DNA of 64,000 nucleotides from assembly GCF_900141785.1 (NCBI RefSeq), contig NZ_FQYP01000001.1, forward strand, positions 124,001-188,000. The letters run 5' to 3'. Of the stretch, positions 18,705 through 26,873 are shown piece after piece. Numbering within the stretch: the stretch's first letter is position 1; the number at the start of each line of letters is the position of its first letter. Under the pieces are notes generated by a model. The model was not told the DNA's origin and searched no databases. It saw only the letters and a program-made list of their open reading frames with translations. The stretch is from Aquimarina spongiae. GTDB lineage: Bacteria; Bacteroidota; Bacteroidia; Flavobacteriales; Flavobacteriaceae. A program made the position numbers and the translations under genes.

Positions 18705-21362
18705 ATGAAACGCGTAACCATCAGTATTTTCATAATTACTAGCCTGCTAGGTTGTAAAAAACAGCAAAAAACACTTCCATATTTAGATAAGGACATCTCT
18801 ATTGAAGAAAGAGTATCTGATTTAATTTCCCGAATGACTCTTGAAGAAAAAGTAGGGCAACTGGATATGTATTCTTCTAATGATTTGATATTTAATGGTA
18901 AGCTTGCTGTAGAAAAAGCAGATAAGATCTTGGAAAAAACAACGATTGGGTCGGTTCATGACTTCTATCCAGAATCTGCAGAGGCTTCTAATGAGGTGCA
19001 AAAATACATCATGGAAAACACTAGATTAGGGATACCTGCTCTTTTTATTGAAGAAGCTTTACACGGTTATCAAGGAAATAAAGGAACTGCTTTCCCTGTT
19101 CCAATAGGAATGAGTAGCATGTGGGATGTGGAGCTTATGGAAAAAATAGGAAATGCCATAGGAGGAGAAGCTCGTTCTGTAGGAGTGACTATGGTTTTGT
19201 CTCCCGTATTAGGAATTGGGCGTGAACCGCGATGGGGGCGCATTCAGGAGACCTACGGAGAAGATCCTTATCTAGCTGCAAGAAATGGAGTAGCAATTAT
19301 TAAAGGGATGCAGGGTGAGGACCTAACGGCAAATGACGCTATTGTGGCTGAGCCAAAACACTTTGGGATTCACAGTATTCCTGAAGGAGGAAAAAACACA
19401 GCTCCTGTTTTTATAGGAGAACGAGAAGCCCGGTCTAATTTTTTGTATGTTTTTGAAAAAGCTTTTACCGAAGCAAAAGCTTTGGGAGCAATGGCAGCGT
19501 ATCACGAATGGGATGGCGTACCGGCGGCAAGTGATCCATGGTTATTAAAAAAAGTTTTGAGAGAGGAATGGGGATTTAAGGGAATGGTGCTTTCAGATTT
19601 AGGAGCGATAGCCAAGCAAAATAATTCTCATTTTACGGCTACAACTCCAAAAGAAGCAATCAATAATTCGATTAGCGCAGGATTGGATATGCAATTCTAT
19701 GATTATAGCCATGAGGTATTTCAGCAATCCATGATAGAAAGTATTAATGACAAGACCTTACCAATTGAAGATTTAGACAGAGCAGTAAGCAGTGTTTTGT
19801 ATGTAAAGTTCAAACTAGGACTTTTTGAAAATCCATATGTCGATACTTCTTTAAAAAGTAAGAGATATCATTCAAAAGCGCATCAAGAATTGGCATTAGA
19901 ATCGGCAAATAGATCCATTACATTACTCCAAAATAAAAATAACCTACTCCCCTTGGGTGATCAGGTGAAAAGTATAGCGGTTATAGGAGAACTTGCCAAT
20001 AAGGTCTTACTTGGAGGGTATTCACCCAAAAATGTGGAAGGAGTCTCTATTTTGGATGCCTTTAAAGAAACGGATTATACTATTGATTTTGTTGAGGTAG
20101 GAGTTCCTGCCAATAGTATGGAACAAATTGATGAACGGTTTTTTCAAACTGAGAGTGGGGCAAAAGGGCTAACAGTAACGTATTTTAACAATACCGAACT
20201 TTCTGGAGAACCTGAATTGACGCATACATCATCTAATTTGAATAAATATTGGCATAACTTAAGTCCAGCACCAGGGATATCCGATGATAATTTTTCCATT
20301 CGTTGGAAAGGGTATCTAGTTCCTGAATATACGGGAACCTATGAATTCTCATTGATTGCAGACGATGTAGCTCGATTATTTATTAATGAAGAGCTGGTGT
20401 TGGATAACTGGAATAGAGAACAAATCAATGTTTGGTCAAATTATAAAGTGCGTTTAGAAAAAGGTAAAAAATATCCTTTTCAATTAGAATTTGCTGAGTA
20501 CGAGGAGTTTGCCGGCATGAAGTTGTTCTGGAAGGTTGAGCCAGATACCAAAAGTCAATTTTCAGCTATAGAAAAGGCTTTGGAAACTGTAAAAAAATCG
20601 GATGTAGTAGTTTTGGTATTAGGAGAAAAAGATGAAGAATCTGGAGAAGGAAAAGATAAAATTAGCTTGGAACTCAATAGCTATAGCAAAAAGTTGATTC
20701 AAGAAGTAGCTCGGTTAGGTAAACCCATAGTTTTGGTACTTCAAAATGGAAGACCATTGGCATTAGAAGATGAAAGTATACATATTGATTCCATACTAGA
20801 AACCTGGTATGCTGGTGAATTTAGTGGTAAAGCCACTGTAGATATTATTACGGGGAAAGTCAATCCTTCAGGGAAACTGCCAGTCACTTTTCCGAAACGA
20901 ACGGGTCAGTTACCGTTGTACTATAACCTTAAAAAATCTTCTAGAGGAGGGTATGTTGATGGGAGTAATCAACCTTTATTTGCCTTTGGGCATGGTTTGA
21001 GCTATAGCAAGTTTGAATATTCAGATTTGCAAATAGAAAAACCTGAAATAGTAAAAGAGGAGCAGCAAAATATAACAGTTAAGATCAAAAATACCTCAAA
21101 CCGAAAAGGCACAGAAATAGTTCAATTATACATTTCTGATATATACAGCTCTGTGGTAACACCAGGAATTCAGTTAAGAGGTTTCCAACGTGTAGCATTA
21201 GAAGCAGGAGAAGAAAGAGAAGTAAATTTCACCCTATATCCTGATGATTTAGCTCTTTGGAATAAAGAAATGAAACGTGTGGTAGAATCTGGAGAGTTTA
21301 AAATTATGATTGGCGCTGCTTCAGATGATATTAGACTAGAATCTTCCTTTGAAGTGAAATAA
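18705..21362 (+). CDS. GH3 glycoside hydrolase with PA14 insert, lipoprotein
   Basis: Retaining exo-beta-glycosidase of the BglX/beta-glucosidase branch. 885 aa; lipobox LLGC near residue 17. Seen: the GH3 N-domain (RMTLEEKVGQLDM, about 45), GREPRWGRIQETYGEDPYL (about 170), AEPKHFGIH, and the nucleophile motif MVLSDLGA with D298. A PA14 domain is inserted in the C-domain at about residues 488-612 (KGYLVPEYTGTYEFSL), and there is a C-terminal fibronectin-III-like domain. PA14 inserts usually shape substrate choice. It is not of the NagZ type: KHFGIH has no partner DTH loop that I can see. Inference: beta-glucosidase, or another exo-beta-glycosidase acting on a side chain; its part in an N-glycan pathway is unclear. 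Confidence 0.88.
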   Translation: MKRVTISIFIITSLLGCKKQQKTLPYLDKDISIEERVSDLISRMTLEEKVGQLDMYSSNDLIFNGKLAVEKADKILEKTTIGSVHDFYPESAEASNEVQKYIMENTRLGIPALFIEEALHGYQGNKGTAFPVPIGMSSMWDVELMEKIGNAIGGEARSVGVTMVLSPVLGIGREPRWGRIQETYGEDPYLAARNGVAIIKGMQGEDLTANDAIVAEPKHFGIHSIPEGGKNTAPVFIGEREARSNFLYVFEKAFTEAKALGAMAAYHEWDGVPAASDPWLLKKVLREEWGFKGMVLSDLGAIAKQNNSHFTATTPKEAINNSISAGLDMQFYDYSHEVFQQSMIESINDKTLPIEDLDRAVSSVLYVKFKLGLFENPYVDTSLKSKRYHSKAHQELALESANRSITLLQNKNNLLPLGDQVKSIAVIGELANKVLLGGYSPKNVEGVSILDAFKETDYTIDFVEVGVPANSMEQIDERFFQTESGAKGLTVTYFNNTELSGEPELTHTSSNLNKYWHNLSPAPGISDDNFSIRWKGYLVPEYTGTYEFSLIADDVARLFINEELVLDNWNREQINVWSNYKVRLEKGKKYPFQLEFAEYEEFAGMKLFWKVEPDTKSQFSAIEKALETVKKSDVVVLVLGEKDEESGEGKDKISLELNSYSKKLIQEVARLGKPIVLVLQNGRPLALEDESIHIDSILETWYAGEFSGKATVDIITGKVNPSGKLPVTFPKRTGQLPLYYNLKKSSRGGYVDGSNQPLFAFGHGLSYSKFEYSDLQIEKPEIVKEEQQNITVKIKNTSNRKGTEIVQLYISDIYSSVVTPGIQLRGFQRVALEAGEEREVNFTLYPDDLALWNKEMKRVVESGEFKIMIGAASDDIRLESSFEVK

Positions 21363-21434
21363 AGGACAATTCTGGTATGTCAAGAATATGTTAGTATAAG
21401 TGATAACGATAAAGAACAAAAGCTTAAAGAAATA

Positions 21435-22343
21435 ATGACGATAGGTGTAGACATAGGAGGGAGCCATATTATGGCCGCAACCATCAACGAGAAATCGCCA
21501 GACAAAACACAACAAGTGTATAAAATGGAGGTCGGGTGTAATGAATCCAGAAATATTATACTAGATAGTTGGGTTTCCGTTTTAGGAATTGCAATCGATA
21601 ACCTGAAGGGTGAAAAGTTACACGGAATTGGAATAGCAATTCCTGGGCCTTTTGATTACTATAATGGGATTTTTCCAAATAAAGGAGAAGGGAAATTTGA
21701 GAAATTATACGATGTTAATCTTCGGGAATATATTAAAAAAGAATTGCAACTGGATTCCTCAACTTCGGTAAGGTTTTATAATGATGCCGCATGTTTTGGT
21801 ATCGGAGAAGCTTGGGTAGGAGAGTTGTCCACCTTTAAGAAGTGTGTTGCAATTACTTTGGGAACTGGGATGGGAGCAACATTCCTGGATAAAGGGATTC
21901 CGCTAAAACATGGTGCGGGGGTTCCTAAAGATGGTGAATTGTATCATCTACCATTTGAGGAAGGTATTGCGGACACCTATTTTTCAACACAATGGTTTCA
22001 ACGTCGCTACGAGGAAATCTCCGGAAACCAAATCAAAGGAGTTAAAGAGTTGATTATGGACACTCAGAATTTGACGATTGCTGAACTAATATTTAAAGAG
22101 TTTTCTCAAAACTTAGCAGTTTTTTTGGCTCCTTGGTTATCAGGTTTTGAAGCAGAAGCTTTGGTAATTGGAGGTAATATTTCTAATGCATGGCATTTCT
22201 TTGAAAAAGATTTAAAAATTGCTCTGAAAGAATTTCAAATTGATATCCCAGTGTACAGAAGTAAGCTTCTCGAAAACGCTGCATTAATAGGAAGTGCTCG
22301 AATTATAGATAATGAGATCTATGATGCGCTTATAAATGGATAA
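21435..22343 (+). CDS. ROK-family sugar kinase
   Basis: Cytoplasmic ATP-dependent hexose kinase, 302 aa. Seen: the phosphate-1 motif GVDIGGSHIMAA at the N-terminus, GIGIAIPGPFDY (about 57), NDAACFGIGE with the catalytic Asp (about 115), and the adenosine region GGNISNAW. The usual ROK zinc motif (CxCGxxGCxE) is missing; in that region it reads VPKDGELYHLPFEEG. A kinase domain alone, with no helix-turn-helix, so it is not a repressor. In this locus it would phosphorylate imported glucose, mannose or an amino sugar before ManA. Specificity is open. Confidence 0.85.
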   Translation: MTIGVDIGGSHIMAATINEKSPDKTQQVYKMEVGCNESRNIILDSWVSVLGIAIDNLKGEKLHGIGIAIPGPFDYYNGIFPNKGEGKFEKLYDVNLREYIKKELQLDSSTSVRFYNDAACFGIGEAWVGELSTFKKCVAITLGTGMGATFLDKGIPLKHGAGVPKDGELYHLPFEEGIADTYFSTQWFQRRYEEISGNQIKGVKELIMDTQNLTIAELIFKEFSQNLAVFLAPWLSGFEAEALVIGGNISNAWHFFEKDLKIALKEFQIDIPVYRSKLLENAALIGSARIIDNEIYDALING

Positions 22344-22424
22344 GGAAACAAATTACAACTCCAAAAGATTAACATAGTAATAGTTTGTTAATGATTAATG
22401 TATTCACTTATTAAATGTAGGATT

Positions 22425-23060
22425 ATGTTCATAAAAGAGGCCTGCGTAGAGGGAATTAAACAAGCACAATTGGCAGAACAGCATGGAGCCAATAGAATTG
22501 AACTTTGCGGCGATTTGAGTGTTGGTGGTATCACACCCTCTTTAGATGAGATAAAAAGAGTGCAAAGTGAATTAGAAATACCGATACGGGTGATGATTCG
22601 GCCAAGAGGAGGAGATTTTGTGTATTCAAAGAAAGAATTTGAAATCATGAAGCAGCAAATTATGTATTGCCATAGGTTGAATGTTGAAGGAGTGGTTTTT
22701 GGGATATTAAATAAGGACAATACTTTAGACACTAAGCGAATCAAAACATTGGTAAAACTTGCGCTACCGATGAAAGTAGTTATTCATAAAGCTATCGATG
22801 AAACTCCTGATATCATGATTGCCTTAAAAAAACTTTTAAAAATCGACGGAATACATGCAGTATTGACTTCTGGAGGGAAATCTACGGCCCATGAAGGAAG
22901 AATTGTTTTAAAGGATATGGTAAACATAGCAGAGCAGGCCTTAGAGATCGTTGCTGCTGGCTCAATTACTGACGAGAATGTAGACGCACTTCACAAATAC
23001 ATCAATTCAGGGTTTTATCATGGTAGAAGGATAGTTGGAAATTTAAAAGACGAATGGTAG
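22425..23060 (+). CDS. cutC: CutC-family TIM-barrel protein
   Basis: 211 aa from ATG 22425 (an earlier ATG at 22398 adds nine residues not typical of the family). Seen: EACVEGIKQAQLAEQHGANRIELC, the standard CutC opening, then GGITPS, VMIRPRGGDFVYS, VFGIL, HKAIDE, and the LTSGG motif near residue 145. Known: the family was named for copper tolerance, but that role is disputed, and the fold is a TIM barrel with a sugar- or metal-like pocket. Its place at the end of an N-glycan locus, after the kinase, argues for a sugar-related job here (inference). A bidirectional terminator follows. Confidence 0.9.
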   Translation: MFIKEACVEGIKQAQLAEQHGANRIELCGDLSVGGITPSLDEIKRVQSELEIPIRVMIRPRGGDFVYSKKEFEIMKQQIMYCHRLNVEGVVFGILNKDNTLDTKRIKTLVKLALPMKVVIHKAIDETPDIMIALKKLLKIDGIHAVLTSGGKSTAHEGRIVLKDMVNIAEQALEIVAAGSITDENVDALHKYINSGFYHGRRIVGNLKDEW

Positions 23061-23100
23061 TTACATGACGATCTAATAGCATCAACTTATAAAAACAGGA

Positions 23101-23136
23101 AAACCCTTTGTTTTATGATCAAAACAAAGGGTTTTT
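23101..23136. terminator. Bidirectional terminator between cutC and tRNA-Pro
   Basis: A 14-bp perfect stem (23101-23114 with 23121-23134) and 6-nt loop, T-rich on both strands. It can end cutC on + and the tRNA transcript on -. Confidence 0.92.
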
Positions 23137-23140
23137 CTTG

Positions 23141-23215
23141 TCGGGGTGGCAGGATTCGAACCTGCGACCTCCTGCTCCCAAAGCAGGCGCGATAACCGGG
23201 CTACGCTACACCCCG
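23141..23215 (-). tRNA. tRNA-Pro (anticodon TGG)
   Basis: 75 nt on the - strand. Acceptor stem CGGGGTG/CACCCCG with discriminator A; anticodon stem-loop CTGCTTTGGGAGCAG with TGG; T-loop GGTTCGAATCC. CCA is not encoded. It lies 7 nt after tRNA-Ser in the same transcript. Confidence 0.95.
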
Positions 23216-23222
23216 AAAAATG

Positions 23223-23306
23223 CGGAGAGACGGGGACTCGAACCCCGGCAACACTTTCGCGTTGACAGATTAGCAATCTGCTGCATTACCACTCTGCCAC
23301 CTCTCC
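23223..23306 (-). tRNA. tRNA-Ser (anticodon GCT)
   Basis: 84 nt on the - strand. Acceptor GGAGAGG pairs with TCTCTCC (one G-T pair), discriminator G; anticodon stem-loop CAGATTGCTAATCTG with GCT. A class II long variable arm (AACGCGAAAGTGTT) is typical of serine tRNAs; T-loop GGTTCGAGTCC. First gene of the pair. Confidence 0.95.
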
Positions 23307-23354
23307 TGATAAGTCTTTTTAAGAACTCTACATTTGTATTCCCAAATGCGGATG

Positions 23355-23385
23355 CAAATGTAACTTTTATGTCCCTACAATGCAA
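23355..23385 (-). promoter_or_regulatory. Promoter of the tRNA-Ser/tRNA-Pro transcript
   Basis: On the - strand: TTG (complement of 23383-23385), 20 nt, then a perfect TACATTTG (complement of 23355-23362). This matches the Bacteroidota consensus TTG-N17-23-TAnnTTTG. The tRNA-Ser 5' end is 48 nt downstream. Confidence 0.75.
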
Positions 23386-23497
23386 CATTTTTTTTGCATT
23401 ATTTTCGTTTTAATGAGTAGGTCTTTTTAAAAAGTTGAAAATCAGTTTTTTCTTAAGAGTAAAAATGGTCTGCATTTTGTATCATGTGATCAAAAAA

Positions 23498-23513
23498 AGC
23501 TTTTTTATATTTG
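23498..23513 (+). promoter_or_regulatory. Promoter element TAnnTTTG
   Basis: A perfect TATATTTG (23506-23513), 53 bp before the ATG at 23567. The nearest TTTG upstream (23476) is 26 nt away, longer than usual. The 16 bases here recur exactly at 40218-40233. Confidence 0.6.
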
Positions 23514-23566
23514 TAAACGATAGACCTATTTTAGCTATGATACGCCTAACAAAAAATACTACCCAT

Positions 23567-25162
23567 ATGAATTTTAAATACATTCTGGTTTTTGCTTTGT
23601 TAACCAGTAGTTTTGCATTTGCACAAAAACCGGTTCTTCTCAAAGATTTTACGTTTAAGTCAGGAGAGAAATACAAACGTATAAAAAGTATCAATACCTA
23701 TAATATAGCTGTTGGAGATCGATTGGTTTCTATAAAGAAAGGGCGCAAGGATATGACGATCCAGCGTTTTTCTTTAAAAGACCTTAAAGAAGATCTCAAG
23801 AAAAGACAGGTAGTCGAGGATAAAGGAGATTTTCAAACGGTAATGCAACTGAATGATAAGGCAGTGGTTTTTTATACAAAAGGCAACAGAGCTTATGGTC
23901 AGAAAGTTTCATTGACAGGAATTATAGTAGAAAAACCAATACAATTAATAAACGATAAAGAAGGTATAGCCAGAGATTTTGGTTTTAAAAGCACCTATGG
24001 ATATGATGCAGGTGGAAGAATTAATCAATTTGTTTTTAAAGCTTCTCCAGATAGAAAAAAGTTATTAGTACTCTTTCGTATCAAGACTCCGGATAATAAA
24101 CCGGATAAAGTTGGTATTACGGTATTTAGCGATGGGCTTAATTTATTGTGGAGACGCAAAGTAACCATGCCTCATCCTTCAGAAATTATGCAGGGAGAAG
24201 ATTTTGCAATCGATAACTATGGTAATTTTTATATGACTGCTTCTTATTTTAGTGAAGTAAATGATGATAAGGATAAACTTACTATGGCATACAAAACCGA
24301 GGTGTATCGTATCAATGAAAATAGTGGGCCAATAGTAGAGCAAGAGTTGAAAATTCCAGGATATTCTATCACTGATGGAGTGATCGAATTTGATCCCCAG
24401 GGTAATGCAAAGGTTACTGGATTTTATGCGGATAACACGGATAAGTCCGTTGTCAAAGGAGTATTTACCGCCAACCTAGCCGATGATGGAGCTGTAGGAG
24501 CGATTTCAAAGAGTAACATCTCTGATGAGATACTGCAAAAGTGGGTATTCGAGAGAGAGGCCAGAATAAATGAAGGAACACAAAAGGAAGACGATAAAAA
24601 AGACTTAGAAAATCTAAGAGTCAATGATGTTGTCTTTAATCCCGATGGTAGTACTACCATTTTTGGAGAACAACGTTATGTAGAGTCGTTTACAACTTCA
24701 AGTTCCTCGGGATCGAGAACAACTTATAAATATTACTATCGAGATATCGTTGCGTTTAAATTGTCTTCTGATAACAAACTGTTATGGGTAAATAAACTAC
24801 CAAAAAACCAATTGGGAACAGTAAGCAAACGAAGTATGTCTTATCTCAATTTTAAAAATGATGGAAAACATTATTTGTTCTACATCGATGACTTTACAAA
24901 TCTGAAACGTTCTTTTGAAGAAGCTCCTACTCGTTATTTTGATGGTAAAAAAGAATTTATTTACATGACATCATACATTATCGATGATGCTACGGGAGAG
25001 GTTTCCAAAGAAGCCATTTTGACCGGAAGTGATATTCGAAATTCCAGATTGGATGTTATAGAATTGACTAAAGCAGCCACCTTACCGAATAAGGATATGA
25101 TTTTTGAAGCTTTCGACGGAAAGAAGAACAATTTATTACTTAAGGTATCAATTGCTAAATAG
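23567..25162 (+). CDS. Secreted protein of unknown function, probable beta-propeller
   Basis: 531 aa from ATG 23567, chosen because it puts a clean signal peptide (MNFKYILVFALLTSSFAFAQ) at the N-terminus, just after a promoter; the longer frame back to 23435 would run through the promoter. I recognise no named family. The body shows repeated short beta-strand patterns of the kind VFxxDGxxLLWRRK and NPDGSTTIFGEQR, as in WD/kelch-like or SMP-30-like propellers, with charged loops. No enzyme motif is visible. It is single-gene, with 119 bp to the next unknown secreted gene. Periplasmic or surface location is inferred. Confidence 0.7.
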   Translation: MNFKYILVFALLTSSFAFAQKPVLLKDFTFKSGEKYKRIKSINTYNIAVGDRLVSIKKGRKDMTIQRFSLKDLKEDLKKRQVVEDKGDFQTVMQLNDKAVVFYTKGNRAYGQKVSLTGIIVEKPIQLINDKEGIARDFGFKSTYGYDAGGRINQFVFKASPDRKKLLVLFRIKTPDNKPDKVGITVFSDGLNLLWRRKVTMPHPSEIMQGEDFAIDNYGNFYMTASYFSEVNDDKDKLTMAYKTEVYRINENSGPIVEQELKIPGYSITDGVIEFDPQGNAKVTGFYADNTDKSVVKGVFTANLADDGAVGAISKSNISDEILQKWVFEREARINEGTQKEDDKKDLENLRVNDVVFNPDGSTTIFGEQRYVESFTTSSSSGSRTTYKYYYRDIVAFKLSSDNKLLWVNKLPKNQLGTVSKRSMSYLNFKNDGKHYLFYIDDFTNLKRSFEEAPTRYFDGKKEFIYMTSYIIDDATGEVSKEAILTGSDIRNSRLDVIELTKAATLPNKDMIFEAFDGKKNNLLLKVSIAK

Positions 25163-25281
25163 AAATCCCTTCTAACAGGTATATATTTATTTTCAGAAAA
25201 AAGTTCTAAAGCTAGTGGTAATGTTTTGTGCTAGTGTGACACTCATGAGTAAAGTACAAACATTAAATAACAACTAGACCG

Positions 25282-26292
25282 ATGAAAAAATATACCATTT
25301 TGCTTTTATTGATAGTTATTGCTAGCCATTCGTATGGGCAAGTCAACGTAGGGAAAAGTAAGTCTCCTATCAATCTTTATGTTTCAAAACACAAAAAAGA
25401 TGTGTTTGAAAACATCAAAAAAACCAATACCGTTTTTGTAGTACCTTCATCATTAGAGGCAGAAGAATTTAAAACGATGATTTCGAGCGTTTGGACATTC
25501 AATGAAATCACGTTTATTGACGAAAAAACGTATGATGACAATTCAGAAAAATATATATCATCAAGTAATTCAATTGTTCGTTTAGTAGATAATGGATATC
25601 AAAAACAAAAGACAGGAGGAGTTATGGGACCAGGGACCAGAACCGTTGCAGAATATATCGTCTTTAAGTTTATGATGGCGTCTAATTTTGAGAATGTCAA
25701 AAAAAACAAAAAAGGAAAATTGAAGTATGATTATTTAAATGTAGCGGAGCTCTTTTTTACTCCAAATATCAGATATAGACAAGACTTTAGCTCAAAAATG
25801 AGAATAGGAAGTTTGGATAAGATCAATGAAAAATACGGAGAGGAACCTGGCTTTTACAATTTTGATATGGGGTATATCAAAAACTATTTTCAAGAACTTA
25901 ATAGAAGGCTTTCTAACTCAGAAAACTTAGTAATCGAAGATGGAATTGAGAAAAAAGAGGAACTAAAAAAATTAAAGGATCAAACCTTGTACGCTCCAAA
26001 ATGGATTCTGAAAAAATACAATGCGCTAGCAGCTACTTGGGGTAAAACAAGAACAGAAGAAGATATTTTTGGTAAATATGGACACAAGTATGAAGTGATT
26101 GATAATGAGGATTTGAATAAAAAAATTCTTAACGGTGACGATTTCTATTACTTGATGCACACTCAATTTAATCAAAAGAAAATGGTATCGGTAATTCATA
26201 GTACCACAGGAGAAATCATTTATTTAAAAGAAGACGGATCCTATAACATAAAAGATTCTGACCTTAAGAGTATTGCAAAACTCATCAAATAA
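25282..26292 (+). CDS. Secreted protein of unknown function
   Basis: 336 aa with a Sec signal peptide (MKKYTILLLLIVIASHSYGQ). No family recognised. Lysine-rich, mixed alpha/beta. A segment GGVMGPGTRTVAEYIVFKFMM (about residues 113-133) is hydrophobic but too polar for a membrane helix. The early part (TNTVFVVPSSLEAEEFKTM) reads like a Rossmann-like strand-helix unit. Followed 18 bp later by a terminator, so transcribed alone. Confidence 0.65.
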   Translation: MKKYTILLLLIVIASHSYGQVNVGKSKSPINLYVSKHKKDVFENIKKTNTVFVVPSSLEAEEFKTMISSVWTFNEITFIDEKTYDDNSEKYISSSNSIVRLVDNGYQKQKTGGVMGPGTRTVAEYIVFKFMMASNFENVKKNKKGKLKYDYLNVAELFFTPNIRYRQDFSSKMRIGSLDKINEKYGEEPGFYNFDMGYIKNYFQELNRRLSNSENLVIEDGIEKKEELKKLKDQTLYAPKWILKKYNALAATWGKTRTEEDIFGKYGHKYEVIDNEDLNKKILNGDDFYYLMHTQFNQKKMVSVIHSTTGEIIYLKEDGSYNIKDSDLKSIAKLIK

Positions 26293-26308
26293 GGATTTAA
26301 AATTCTAG

Positions 26309-26336
26309 AAAAGGAAGCTTTTTGCTTCCTTTTTTT
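26309..26336 (+). terminator. Terminator after the 336-aa secreted protein gene
   Basis: Stem AAGGAAGC/GCTTCCTT with a 5-nt T loop, followed by a run of T. Confidence 0.88.
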
Positions 26337-26396
26337 CATATTTGTAATATCTTATAAAACCAATCGTTTCTAAGAGAAAGCTTTCAATTTTAAAAC

Positions 26397-26873
26397 ATGG
26401 TAAAAGTAATATCTCTCATTTTTTTACTCTTTTTTAATACGGATGATGCTGTTAGTTTAAATAGTATCCGAGATGCATATAAGGTTTGTAATCAGTCAAA
26501 AGAAAATGCCGAAAAGTTTTATGAAATGACCAAAAAGGCTGCCGAGAACGGCGAAGCTATTTATGAGGGATATCACGGGGCTGCGTTAGCACTTCAGGCC
26601 TCTTTCGGGTGGAACCCTTTTTCCAAGATGTCTTATTTCAATAAAGGAAAGAAGCTGATAGATAAAGCGATCCAAAAAGAGCCGGATAATATCGAACTAC
26701 GGATGATACGATTAAGTATCCAATCTAATACGCCAAAAATTTTAGGGTATAACAAAAATATAGAGGAAGATCGAGATTTTATTTCAGCAAATGTTGATAA
26801 AATCACAGGGAAGGACCTAAAAGAATACATAGAAGGGTATATCTCACATTCAGAGGTGTTTGCTAATCCCTGA
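26397..26873 (+). CDS. Small TPR-like secreted protein of unknown function
   Basis: 158 aa, hydrophobic N-terminus (signal peptide or anchor). Helical, with a TPR-like pair around ALALQASFGWNPFSKMSYFNKGKKLIDKAIQKEPDN (about residues 60-95) ending in the usual A-I-x-x-x-P-D-N turn. Known relatives as I recall are small hypothetical flavobacterial proteins. Its TGA (26871-26873) touches the stop of the opposite gene with no base between. Confidence 0.7.
   Translation: MVKVISLIFLLFFNTDDAVSLNSIRDAYKVCNQSKENAEKFYEMTKKAAENGEAIYEGYHGAALALQASFGWNPFSKMSYFNKGKKLIDKAIQKEPDNIELRMIRLSIQSNTPKILGYNKNIEEDRDFISANVDKITGKDLKEYIEGYISHSEVFANP

Noticed and set aside
23108-23413. Open frame of 101 aa, and others on both strands, over the tRNA genes
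   Set aside because: They lie across two clear tRNAs and a terminator; translated tRNA text, not a gene.
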